Shown here one piece after another: positions 10,451 through 23,800 of a stretch of 64,000 nt of DNA. Origin of the DNA: Lophius americanus (Eukaryota > Chordata > Actinopteri > Lophiiformes > Lophiidae). Positions within the stretch are counted from its first letter, which is position 1. The number at the start of each line of letters is the position of its first letter. A program made the translations under genes and the position numbers. The notes beneath the pieces were generated by a model, which did not search any database, had not been told where the DNA came from, and was given only the letters and a program-made list of their open reading frames with translations. The stretch covers positions 217,501-281,500 of the forward strand of contig JBBDHG010000160.1 in the NCBI GenBank assembly GCA_037951165.1. The letters run 5' to 3'.

Positions 10451-13190
10451 AAAACATGGTAAATATCTTATTTATTTACTTAATATCTTAGAAACACTAA
10501 ATCTACCATAAAATGGCAAATTGTTTGGAAAAGTGTGTTTGGAAACTGACCTGCCGTTCTGGCTTTCACAATGGAACTCCTTCATTTGACTGTTGGTGCA
10601 ACTGAAAGTTGTGACACTAGTCTTACAAAACAACGTTCTGCATGTTGCTGCGTAGTTTCAAAGTCTCACAGGAAGCTGCAAATCGGAGGTCGGCTGCCTG
10701 AAGGTGGAACCTGAAGACGGGAGCAGGAGACGCGGACAAAGGCATCCGTCCCTCAGGAAGAAAGGAACACTGATGCTTTCCTTTCCTAGATGGTCAGACT
10801 AGAGTGACCTCAGAATCCTGTAACTGGACTTTAGAACAGAGTGATCACTCCTGTTTCTTCTGAAAAAAAGAATTATTCAAGTTATTTTAAATCAGCTACA
10901 CTGTCATGGAAACACATTTAATTTACAGTAAAATATTGGCAGCTGTTGTTAACAGACTTTCACTGTAGAAAAAATATACGGTGGCTGAATGCAAAACTCA
11001 CGGGATCCTTATGAGATAACCGTTCATTTCAAAGAAGAGAACTTATGTTTTATTCACAGTAAAATACTGAGAATAATACAGAAACACTATTTAAGGTCAT
11101 TTGTTTCAAAGCGCCCCGACAGCCGCCTACAAAAACTTGACTTTGTTTTCAAAGACATGACATAAAATGACAATATATTACCCTACATTTAGACATATAT
11201 TTTCTTTTACTTTGTAAACCCAGTTTAACAAATATATACTATATTTTAGCATCTTGTGCATGTATAAATTATTTCCTTACTTTATACTGTAAATTGAAAT
11301 GTACATTTTCAACAGAATTTGTAATTGATACAGAATAATAGTGGTTATTTTTTACAGTACAATTATGTTTTTCCTCTTATCAGAACAGAAAAAAACAAGT
11401 TATGTTCTGTTAGTGGTGCTCAGTTATATGATCTTTTACTGTGACCATTTCACACCACCATAATTTCCCCAAACATGTTTTTACAGCGTGCAAATATATA
11501 TACATCCATGACTTTTTAGAGCCTCAATTATAAAAAATCCTACTATGGAATCTCCAAATGTGGTCTCTAAATTGTCTAAATCCCACCCAGACCTTCCCAA
11601 ACAAATTGGTGCAGCTGCTTTAAGAAATTGTAGAATGTCCCGCCCTTCCACGTCAAACAGGTGACCTCATTGGCTGGATCTTTTTTTGGAAATGATGTCT
11701 AATACTGTACATTTTTGATGCATAAATCAGAAAAAGCTGTCATATTGACAAAATACTGTTGCTTTTAATTATTATGAAATGTATTTGCCTGTTTATTTTA
11801 CAGTATTAGTATTTAATAATTAAGTTTATTAGGTTTTTCGTTTCAGGGAATTTCCGTATTTCTAATACTGTGATGCATTACTTTGTTATTGTATTTTATA
11901 ATCTCTTACTGTTGCTGACAGTTTCTTTTAATGTAAATTGTAGAAATTATTCAGTGTCAAAAAGCTTTAGTAAAGTTAACAGTATGGCACCTTCATACAT
12001 CTCTAACCTTTTAATACCTTATTAACAACAAGAAGACCTTCATTATCTAGAAAATCCTCAAAATCCAGTCTTTCAAAGGAGCGAAAAGACCCACAAACAA
12101 ACGAGTGAATACGATTTTCTATTAATTATTTGCAAAAACTAGAATGTCCCGTCCTCGTATGAAAAAAAACACCAGAACAATATGGATATAAAAAAGAAAA
12201 AGAGCTGTAATTACATCTCCTTTAACTTTACCAAAAAACTTTAGCTGGCCTACTTTTATCTTGTGTTTCCTCCCACATACATATTTTTATCCCTTTATAT
12301 TATTATTTTTTGTAACTCCCACCTTTCAATTTCCTTTAATGCATTTCTATCTTTGCTGTTGTTTATATATCTTGTATTTTTAATGTTTCAACGTAAAGCA
12401 GCGTTTTAAGTATGAAAGATGTTATAACTTTAATTATAATTTTTTGAATAGTACATAGTGAAGAAAGATTCTCTGCAGGACAAAATAGGTTAAAAAATAA
12501 AATAAAATAAATCAGTGATATTACAGTGCCTTTACTTCGGTTTTGGTGAAATCAGTGTGAACAATTAAAAGCCAATACATGTTGGATCAATATGTATAGA
12601 AAATAAGAAAACAAAGCATAACTGAATCATTTTACAGGAATTTCATGCCACTTATGAGCTGCAAAGTTTATGGCCACAGAAAAATGTTACCTTCACTTAC
12701 AATTGGACAAAAGTGTCTCTTAATGCTGTGACAGTTTATGATCTTAATGAGAAAAAAAATCAGAGTTGGCTGCCTCTAAATATATCACACTTTCTTAAAC
12801 ATGCTGAAATCTGGAATAGTAGTCAGAAAAGTTGGCGAGGTGTGTGAAAATGTCTGACAGGAAATTGTTTGAATGCCCGCCTTTGTGCAAAAAAATGCCA
12901 ACAAGCTGCAGGAAACTAGGATAAGAAGTTATGACAACAGCCTATGATGTCATCTGATTGAAGCTTTTTTTTGATGTTTTGTTGTTGCAGCTCCTCTCAC
13001 AGCATCTTCATCATTCCTGTCCTATATTAGATTTTAATAATGTATAAGCCGTATCTTCACATTTTTTCCCTCAGAGCTCATCGGCGACGCTGTAAAACAT
13101 GAAGTGTTGTTCCTAGCGGTAGAAATGTAATAGTTGTCCTTTTGAGTTGAGTGGGAAGAAAAGGTAATAAATAAAATTCTTATTCTCACT
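10450..13190. other. AT-rich non-coding stretch
   Basis: No gene seen. Between about 10.9 and 12.0 kb the words acagtaaaata, actgtaaa and tactgtac recur on both strands, suggesting one or more decayed DNA transposons with ACTGTAAAAT-like subrepeats. The rest to 13.2 kb has nothing I can name. Confidence 0.5.
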
Positions 13191-13239
13191 ATGGTGACCT
13201 TTCTTAAGGCATCTTATACTTTGAGCCCCATCTGTGGTT

Positions 13240-14270
13240 CTGAACTTAATATTAAAACTAGCATATTATGCTAACCTTGCTACACTTGACACTTTAAGGT
13301 TTGTTTATATCTGACATTCAATGCTAGGATCTAAACTTTGTAAGTTAGCATGCCAATGGTAACGTATGTGTTGCTTTGGTTTAAATGTTATGTTTTAAGT
13401 GCCGAAATTGGGTGGTGACAACTAACATTTTTAATGTTAGCCCGCTAGCAACAGGATAATGCGATGCTGCGTTATATTAAATGCTGCGAATTTTAGTGTA
13501 ATCCCCTAAGCTTCCCTATGATATGCTAATATCTCTACATTTAACATTTCAATGTTTGTTAATGTACACTGGATGTAACTATCTAATGTTTGGTAAGTTA
13601 GCATGATAACATTGCTACAGTTCATATGCTATGGTGTGCTAACATCTGGGATTTGATGCTACCATCTCTTTTTTTGTTAGCATGACAACTAAGCATGTTA
13701 AATGTTAAAGTCTGATTTCTTAAACAGCACATGGTTATTATTCCGTGTTAATATCTGAATTTGATGTTATCGTTTACATTTTAATTATCTGACATTTTAA
13801 AGCTAAAATTGTTGTTAAATTGTTCCTAAATAATACAAAATCACTTCCACCGTTTCTGTCTGAGCAAGATGACATCACCATTCTTAATCCAATCTAAGTG
13901 GCTCATCACAATTGAATCATTGTATATTAGCATTAGCTAATGTGAACTAGCTGTGAACTTGTCCAGTGTTAGCATTGTAATACTTCATTTTTACAGCACT
14001 TTGGCACAGCATACTGTTGTTGAGCATTTTAGCAATTTGGCTAAGCACACTAATATAGCATTTGTTCATGCTCACAGCTAACAAGCCGGGATGCATTAGC
14101 ATTTATCACAGAGTACAGATGAGGCTGAATGCAGTAGTTAGCCTTTGTTGCTTCTTGTATCAAGCGTACATGTTTGGACCTCTTCTTTCTCTTTAGGAAA
14201 AGTCAGAAGATTAACGTATTCGGTGGGATTGTTCATGAAAACTGGAACAGCAAAAAGTTAGCATGGCTAT
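13240..14270. repeat. Degenerate TTAGC/GCTAA-rich repeat region
   Basis: Words such as gttagcatg, gctaacattg, ttagcat and gctagc recur every few tens of bases on both strands with irregular spacing. It resembles an old minisatellite; no coding potential. Confidence 0.5.
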
Positions 14271-14522
14271 AAACAATGGTTTACGTCTCATATTTCAAGC
14301 CAAAAGCCACTAAAATGTTCTTTATATGATGCACATTCTGAGTCATGTGGAGCAAAATCTTTCAAAAGGAAAACCACGATAACAAAAACAAATGTTTCAA
14401 ATCACAGGGAGGTAGTCGGAAACCCCTTCATCAGTGACAAACGTAAATACATTAAAACATTCAGTGGCATAGAATGAGTCCTCATCGGGTTTCTGTTCAA
14501 GACCCTGGACATTCAGTCAGTA

Positions 14523-14528
14523 TTTATT
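14523..14528 (-). terminator. uimc1: uimc1 polyadenylation signal AATAAA
   Basis: TTTATT on the plus strand reads AATAAA on the minus strand, about 155 nt past the uimc1 stop codon. It is the first such signal downstream, so the 3' UTR is probably about 14505-14680. Confidence 0.75.
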
Positions 14529-14680
14529 GACCTGCATAAATATCCATAATGTGACACCAGGAAGTTCAAAAGAAGTCTTTTCATGTTGTAACATCAGACT
14601 GATGATTCTTTAGGTCTTAAGTTAAGGCTCTGGTTTTCCAGTGTTTCCAGTCGGGACCACCAGTCTCCAGGAGGGCGTCC

Positions 14681-14840
14681 TCACCTTCGCCTGTGGCTCG
14701 TCTTCTTGGTGCGGTGCTGCTTCCTGAAGTCGATGAGGCAGTCGGTGGCCTCCGAGATGGAGGTGAAGGATCTAATGGGAGAGCTGCTGGTGGCTGGAAT
14801 GCTGCCGTCCTCATCGTCATCCCGCAGATCAATGATGTCA
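14681..14840 (-). CDS. uimc1: uimc1 exon 23, terminal coding exon
   Basis: Acceptor gttgtgtcag. Encodes GDIIDLRDDDED, then SSPIRSFTSISEATDCLIDF and a basic KQHRTKKTSHRRR end, stop TGA at 14681-14683. The SISEATDCL block is diagnostic for RAP80. IIDL followed by acidic residues is a good SUMO-interacting motif candidate. Confidence 0.93.
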
Positions 14841-17800
14841 CTGACACAACGACATAATATCCAGACCCGTTAGAACAGGAAGAAACACCAGAGTGGGCAG
14901 ATTCTATTAGTATACGACGTAATGATGTGACAGAACAGGGCTGGTAGTGATCAGGTCCGGGTGGGTCTAGTCCAGCTAGAACCAGATATTAATGCAGTTT
15001 GGTTGGGTATTAGGGTTTTTCACACTGGCAAAGTCGTATTACAGAAGAGTTTTGGTTCAATACATACTATTATCATTTAAAACTTCTACTTTGTGTTAAC
15101 TGAGGTTGACTAAAATACGGTTTAAGGATCTGGCTGTTAAATATTACACAAAAATCATAATAAAAGGAAGAAAAGAAATCAGCTTGGAGGCCAAAACGTA
15201 TTTACAGCACTGCACCTGTTCTAAAGTAGGAGCTAAAAATGCTCCTCATACCTGAGTCCTACAATGACAACTGGTTCTTCTGGAGGGATTAACAAGGGTT
15301 CTTAAAATGTTCACGTTGCTGTCCAAACACAACAGGATACCATTCAGGTTTCCTCAGAGTAGCCAACAACAACAACAACAACACTAGTGTGACTTTATTC
15401 ATTCGTTTGGTCCACTAAAGAGGTGACCTTCTCAAATAAGTGTCTTCTACAAACCTTCAAGATATCCAAGTAAGGAATCATGTTTTTATGGGGGTTCTAT
15501 AAACTACATTTATAGATAATTTTTGTAAATGTGACCAAGAGGTTAAAGTTTTGAGCCTTTTATTTCTCTACTCCATCGACACTCTGGGAGAGGTTTGATT
15601 CCCTCTGGTACGACAAGGTGTTCCAACTAAGGTGATCAGAATGAAGAGCTGTAGATGAAATCATAAAGTAAAGTCAATGACGCCTTACCCTGGCCGGAGT
15701 TTGGATCCAGACGGTCCGGCCTCTGTGAAGACACAACAGACAAACCAATAAGAATCAACTCAACTTTGACCCCTGAGAGACTCGACTCTACTGCTGTGAT
15801 CTGAGGGGAAACGGAATTCACTCCAGGTATCTGAAGTATCAGTTTCTCCGATTATCTTGTGTAGTGAGTTCCAACTAGTGTGATAAGAGTTCCACATCCT
15901 ACTTTTTACTTTAGCTATGATGTAATATCATCTGGCACAGAGAAGCAATGAATTATTATTTTAATTACACATTTTTTATGGGCTTAATTTCGGGTGAGCA
16001 AACTTTTGACACTGGAAACACTGGACTTAACGTAGGCTCCGATTGAACATTTCTACCAATCCAGTTATTTTACCATTTATGTTACAAGCCAGGAACTGCA
16101 TCATTTAATGTTAAAAAGAACGGTTCAAATCGGTCGGCGTAGGTGACCTTTTATGGTTTTTAAACATTTTCAGACTCACCTGAATCTCTGCTGTCCGTTT
16201 TTTCCAGAGCCGACAGCAGATTTTCCTTCTAGAAGGTCAGAAATATTGAAAAGAAAAAGGTTTCTTTTTAATAAGTAAAACAGACCACATCCAAAAGTAA
16301 TCAACAAATATAAATCAAAGGGTTTAATGTTAATGCTGTGTCAGACGGGTGGCGTCAGTGATATCAGTGTCCTTCAAATGGCCTTGTGGGGCTAACAATA
16401 CTTCAACTCTGACCCAAAACAACCACAATAAGAAACCAGAAAAACCCAACTCCAAGGGATTTATTAACAAATGAAATAACACAATGTGGCGCTGGGATCC
16501 AAAAGCAATCTCGGATGAAATATAAAATTCCTCCAGCGAGTTCCGTGTCAACCCAAGATTAACTCTTGGGTTTGTCTTTTATTTTCAGCTGCATTCTGCC
16601 ACCGTCTCACCACAATACGGTAAACTGGTAGATACCGTCACCCAGGCAGCAAGTCCTCCCCATGAATGTTTTCCCTCCTTCTCCGGTTAAGCCCTGTATC
16701 TTTATCTTTAGGTTAAGCCCTGATTTCCAGAGTTTTTCTCATCTCAGGCTTAGTCAAGCTCGAGCTCAGTTTCTAACTATGTTAAATCCACTTCTTGACA
16801 GAATCCTTTTAAACCCGTCTTTAGTCCAGGTGAACCTCACGAACAATCAGGATGCCGAACACCTGAGCGGAGCCTGAAAGGAAGGAGGGACAGATTAAAC
16901 ACGCAGCCGTCACAAAAGCTCACCGCAGCAGCCTTGGACCTCTGCTGCTGGATGCAGACCTCCGTGTGTTTGCTGTAGTCTCTGAGAGGAACTAACTTCT
17001 GACAGATGTAACATTTCTCCTGGTTCCTGTGGAAAATGAGACCAAAACAATCAGTCGGGATAGACCGGGGTCTTCATTCAGAGTACCACCCAAGCTCATG
17101 CCTACGTACCCGACAGTGCCGGACGCGCTGTTGGTGTCCTCTGCAGTCGCCTCTGCTCTCCTCGTTCGCTTCCTGCGAGGCTTCAGTGACGCTGCAACGT
17201 ATAGGAAGATTCAAAATCATCACTACGGTAACGACATTGATGGTAAGAGCTGGATGTGGGACTTAAACAACATTCAGCAATCTCAGTCATTAAGGTCTAA
17301 TCTGCGATCTTCTCCCCCATAAATCAATAATCTCAAGGTTTCTAACTGCACAAAACAACCAAGAGGGCAGAGAAGAAAGAAAGACAGTTCTTTCCCTGCC
17401 AACTGGAAGAACATAACTGGGAACTACTAGAGCTGATCCAGAGAAGTGTCAGAGGTCAGCGGGAAGTACTGCTTTATAGATAAAAAATATACCAACTCTT
17501 CTGTCTACAGATGGTCAGTAAAATGGAGGAGGATGCATTCATGGACAATATAGCAAGTTAGATGGATACTCTATTGATCCATTATCTGATCTGTCACAGA
17601 AGCTACAGTCAAGTGTCAAAAGATAAGTGGAAACAGGCATAAACGATCAAGTCAATTGAAATAAAGTGAAATCTGATAGCTACCGAGCTACACAGATATA
17701 CAATGTATATGGAGACACTGTATATGTCTCCATATACAATAAGAGCTGGAGAGAGTCGCTACACTTGAGGGCAAACCAGGTCTTTGATAAATAAATAGCT

Positions 17801-20800
17801 GCAAAGAGAAAAGAAAATGAGCTAAATAAGACATGATGCATTAGAGTAAGGGAGTGTGCAGAGGGAGAGAGAACCAATATAAATAATTATCAACAGATTA
17901 AATAACTGAAGTTGTGCACGGAAAAAGGAGTGGTTTGTGCAAATAGAGCGTCCGGCAGTGTCTTTGATATGAAGATGTTATGGTTTCTGTTTGTTTATTC
18001 GTTTATATAATAATAACAATAATAATCATACATTTAATTTATAATGCACTTTACATTTGGATCAAATCTCAAAGTGCTAATATATATGTATGTATTATAT
18101 GTCTCCATGTACAATAACAGGCAGATTGTTGGCTTCCAGAAGTCTGTTCGTAGTTTCCTGACCGGGTTTGGTAATAAGGTACATAGAATGAGAGCGTTTC
18201 ATCTAACCAGAAGACCATAAACCTTTTTTTTTTTTTTTTGAGAAAATTAATATTCTGAAATAATTTCTTATCCTGTTGAGTTTTGCAAGAGGGCTGGATC
18301 TTATCCCAGCTGATATCGGTCGAGAAGGTGGGGTGCAACCCTGGACGAGTCCCCAGTTCATCACAGGACCGACGCATAGAGACAGACAACCAGTCACTCT
18401 TACAGACAATAAGGAGTCTCCGGTCTACCTCTAGTGTATGTATTTAGACTGTGAGGGATTGCAGGAGTACCTGCAAAGAACTCATACAAACATGGGGAGA
18501 ACATGTAAACCCTACACGCCTCTTTAATGAATTTGTGGAGGTAAAGACTTTTTTCACCTTGGAGGCCTTCAGCCTTGGACCTCCTCGTGTCGGCGACGGC
18601 CACTTCTCCATCGCAGTACGCGGCATGCATCTCAATCTCCGTCACGGGGAAGGATCCCTGACAGATGGGACACTCCATGCTGGTTACAGGCATCTGAGGG
18701 ACGACCGCTAATTCCAGTTCAGGAGACATCGACCTGGGAAGTCCTCGATGCTTTCCCTCCTCCACATCTGAATCCCTCCTGTCCTCCTCTGCCTCCAACG
18801 TCTCCCTCACATGTTGTCCTCCAGCATCACTGCATCCAACAGGAGAGTTTCCCTTCATCTTCTGGTCCTCTGGAGCTGGAGGGAGTCGTGTTTTAGGTTC
18901 TACTCTGATGACATGGATCATTATTCCCCTAAATGAGCTAAAGAAAGGCTGATACAGTAACATATGAAGGTGTGAGGAAAGAAGAGGATTCAAAGTTTTC
19001 AAGCGATGAAGTTCATCTTCACCTTCTCCCTCCCTCCTGTCCGTTATATATTTTGTGAAATGTTCTTATAAAATTGTATGGAGTTAAGACACTTATTTAA
19101 AGGCTTTTATAAAAAAGGCATTTTTTTCTCCTTTTGATTCATTTATCGTTTTATAGTGTCTTTAACAAAAGTGTCCTTCTAAAGGAATATTTCACTCGGC
19201 CTTTAGAACACAGTTGTGTTTTTTGTGATGTGACATAGAGATTTTAGATTTTAAACCATTTTAAAAAAACATTTTAAAACTAACAGCCAGTTTATCGGTG
19301 TGAAATCTTAATACGCAACCGCTAAGTATCTTAATGTCTTTTTCCGGTTTGTTCTTTCTTTGATTAAGTGTCTCCGCGCCCTTAAGGTTGAATTAACTAT
19401 GAGTTTTTCTTGTCCATTAATGCATCGTTGCAGTTTTAGACCTGGTAAAATAAACCAGGTCATGTCAGGTCATCTGATCAATGGACAATTAAAATGCAAT
19501 TTTCACCAAAATTATACCCTTCTGTGGCAAATAACTTAAATCTGACTGTCAGAGTATTAAATATAACACTTTCTGGCTTTCTGAGGCATTTTGAAAGGAG
19601 GAGGGTTTTAATCAGATATTAATGTATTATGATTTGCATACTAGAGAAATTTGTATCATATGACTAATCATTTTTTTCTGGTCTATTTATAAAATATGTA
19701 GCCTTACTGTTTGGCTCCGTCTCCACATCCACATCCACCTCCACATCCATCTCCTCCTCCTCCTCCACCTTCTGAAACTCTTCCCTGGCTGGAGAATCGT
19801 CTTGGAGAATCATCTCGACTTCGGGCGGTTCTTGGCTTTTATGTCCCAGCTGTGGTGTAAAGGAAAGTTAGAGGCGGACAGAGACACAAACGGGAGAAAA
19901 TGTTCCAGTAGATCGAAAAATGATTGACTATCAATCCATAATGTAGATGTGTGAAGGTGCTGCAGGTGGGCTGCCATGGCAACTGAAAACTACGTCATTT
20001 GATTACACAATCGAATACTGAATACTGCTTTCTAAGTCTGAGGCCAGTTCACACCATAAGGGTTCAAGTTATATTAGATTTTTTACTGACCTGTAACATT
20101 TGTGGTCTGTTGCATCCCTATTGTAAATATACACCAAGAATTGACTCTAAAGTAGATACTATACTGTAAAATCTATACTATGTATTTTTATTTGTGATTT
20201 GATGGGATAAAGTTTGAGAACACTAATCAGACACTTTCGTCTGATTAGAAAAGTTTTTCAGGCGACGGTGACATCATCATTCCGTCTGCAGTCGTTCTTG
20301 TTGATTTAGTTAAATCCCCAGATTCTCTGCTGCTTGCAACTTAATTAAGTCATCTCTGAGTTCCATCTTGTTGTAATAACAGCTCTAACTTTTCATGATC
20401 TGTGGAAGGACTTGACTTCAGATTGAAATCCAACCCAAGAACTCACCTCTGCTCCTGTGTCCATTGTCAGGTCTTGCGTCCCGTCCTCCTCCTCCTCTTC
20501 ATGCAGCTGAGTCTCTGTTTTTTTAGGGAAACAGACAAGTTTACTTAATTTCCTCTCCTGGTGAAATTTTAATTCAGCCATTCACTACTGATGGTCGTTT
20601 TGTATATGCAAAACTCTATGATGCTCTCAAAACCTGCCTAGACTGACATGGAGTGTTGAGAAAGAGCAACATTCCATCACAATGAAAGGAAAAACCTCCT
20701 CAGGTGGTTCAGGCACCTTGATGAAAGTCCGAAAAAAAAAGATTCTATACCTGGGCAAACATCACAGTCATCACCATCCAACTCCTCTTCTCCCTCATTC

Positions 20801-23800
20801 TTCATGTCCTCTTCCTTGTGCTCTCTTTCCTCCTCTTCCTCCTTACTTTCCTCTTCCACCTCCACCTCAGCTGCAGGAGCGTCATCTGTGTCTCGCCGTT
20901 TTTTACTCCTCAGTTTGCGCCTTAAAATGGAATGAACAGCACTCATCAGTTCAGGCTCAGCGCGATGAAATACAAACTCATGCTGGAATAGAAAGAATAT
21001 CTGAGAAGAGTATATTAGTTTATTTGCAGAATTGTAAGTGAACAAAAGTGCTTTTTACTTGTGTGTGTTTGGATAATACTCTTTTTGAAGCACAATGGAA
21101 GTAAATGTTGAATGTTACCATACAGTTTTTAAGACCTCATTGAACAGCCCCTCCGGAGCCTTTCTGAGCAACTCCAACCGGGAGGAGACTCTCAGGAATT
21201 CATCAGAGGGATTAAATCTCTCGGCGAGGTAAAGAAGTGGAAATCAGAATGGAAGTGGAGTTGAAAGTGTCGCTATGAAGAGGAACGTCACTGGACCGCC
21301 CTGCTTAGTTTGCTACCACCAGCTCGCAGTGGTGGATGAAATAAAAATGGATGGATGGAACTTTGGATGAGGATAATTTCAATAGAGATTTTCCATCAGG
21401 TCCACCATCTTTGAGGACGTCTCAGTTCTATATTCTATGCCCAAAAACAAAATAAATAAAGTTATCCGCCGATATAGGTCTCCTTCACTATAAACTCTTA
21501 TCAATGCAGCACATAAGTTGGTGGGCTATGTTTAGTTTTGCACCGACGGTTGGCTGCATGGAACTGTCAACAACCACATCTCTGTTCTGCTATTAGACTG
21601 AGGAAACTCTAATCTCTCTGAAGATGTGACTATAAAGACGACACTAAAGAATGTTAACATAAAAATGAAAAAGGAAGAGCTGGTAAAGATTGTGGAAGTT
21701 TGACCTTTGAGGAAGAGACTGTTGAGGCGATTCAGCTGGCGACTCAGGCGGTGAAGGAGATTTCTGTGGGGGTGAAACAGATATTTCTGTTGAAAATGTA
21801 ATGACATTAGCATATGGGGATGCTTAATTGTGTCTTTATTTTTAACCAAGATCCAATCCAGTAAAACAAAGCCCATAAACACACCAGCTGGAGACTCAGC
21901 AACTCGTTCTCATACCTCTGGCTGTGGCAGTATGGCCTCGCCCCACTCAGCCTTCCTCAGCAGACACCTCTGAGCCTGCTTCAGACTCTTTTCATACACC
22001 TCCATCTGAGCCAGGATCACCTGGGAGCGGGGACAAAGTGTGTCTTAGTGTTTCATGGAGCTCATCCATGAAAGGAATGAAGATAAGGTAGGTTTCCATC
22101 CAAACATGAAAATATAAACAACAACGCCTTTTCCCCTCTCCCTCCCTCGTGTCTCCAGTATAGAAGTAGACATGAACTGTTATCAAGCCGTTTCTTCATG
22201 AAAAGCACACCAACAGCAAAAACTGCGCCGATCACACAATAGACGCCCACCCTCTGATAATAACGCAAATCTACTGGTCGCTTCTGCGCTCGTCATTCAG
22301 CTGTTGACAGCTCTTCCGATTTATGTGTCAGCCCATGAAAACACCATTGCCAATTAGTTCACTCAACATGTAAACAGTCGATACAGGAATATTCTTTTGA
22401 AATTATTCCATTCTGAAAGGAGAAAAGTATTCCATGCTAACCCAATCAGTGTGTGGGATTCCTTGCTTGTCATGATAAAAAGGTGTCAGAAGTCACAGTG
22501 ACATAAAGGAGCTGCTTTTAGGAGCAAACGGGGGACCGACACAAAATAAGGCTGTAGGTTTCAATGTTATGGCTGATTGGTTTATATTTAGGCTCTGGCT
22601 ACTAGAGGGAGAGACCCTCACCTGTGTGTAGTCGTCTGGGTCCAGGCCTCTTGGACAGAAGGGAACCCCCCAGTAGTAGTGCACTGTTGAAGCAGGTGGC
22701 GCTGACGGCCTGCTGACCACTCCCTCACTGCTGATTGGTTCTCGCTGAGCGGCGGATGCAGACGAGGAAGACGGCCTGAGCGAGATGTTTTGAAACGAAG
22801 AAAGAAAGCGCTAGTTAGTCTGCAGAGATTCCATTTTTTAACGACAAAATGTTTAAAGTAAAGCATAACTGTTTTTGCAGATGACGACATTCAGGCCTTT
22901 CAGTGTTTTTTTTCCTCGCTAACACAACTGACCTGTGTGTGACAAAGCTGGCTCTGTTTTAGAACACATTATATTCAGTATGAGAAGAAAGATCGCAATG
23001 TAACTCATGTATCGCATGTATTCCATGTTTCAATTTAAAGATATATCAAGGTTGATGCGAGGACTTCTGTGCACCCGGTTCAAGAGGGCAGCAGAGACAT
23101 GGGCGAACAGTGAATGTTTTCGGCGATGAAACAAATAAAGTTGTCAAAGATATATAAATGTTGTGTTTATTAAGTTTCACATTGGTTCTGTAACTCTTGT
23201 TTATTGATACGTCTTTTGTTAAGAGTCCATCAGCATCCCTGTGTTCTGATTGAATGTTAAGACTGTCAACACGTGACATATCCACACACTCCTTTCTTCC
23301 ATCACTACCATCAGGTTCAAGATGCTGCAGGTTATACCAATGTTCGTACAAGAGAGATTTAATGTGTCTAGGATTTTCTTTTGGTGCTAGAATCTGTAGT
23401 AAGTCTTCTCAAAGTACTGATTACTATTTTTAGTCAAGACTTGTACTTTTAGTTTTGATACTTGAGCAGCTGCTCACGCTGTGGACAATCAAACTTAATT
23501 CTCACCTGCTATGAAATATCATTCTTTAGTTTCCAAGCATGACAAAAGTAGCAATGCCTGTTTATGGTTTGTTGACCTTCGACAAATGAATTTTATAAAG
23601 CTCCTCTCTGAGAACAAAGCAATCTGACTTTCAAAAAAGAAGAAAATAAACCCTGATAGTCATCCACATATTTGACATAGAGACTCTAATGTTGTCCACA
23701 TTAGTGTTTTCTGAACCTGCAGTTCAACCCGCTCGTCCCTGGAGACACTGCAGTCGCTTGGTTCTGGCTTTCTGCCTGGCGAGCAGGTCCTTCCTCTGGG

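Noticed and set aside
18451..18711. Plus-strand frame across 18.45-18.71 kb
   Set aside because: Antisense to uimc1 exon 18 and to the adjoining retroelement tail.
20682..21041. 119-codon plus-strand frame rich in His/Pro/Leu
   Set aside because: It is the antisense shadow of the acidic run in uimc1 exon 15.
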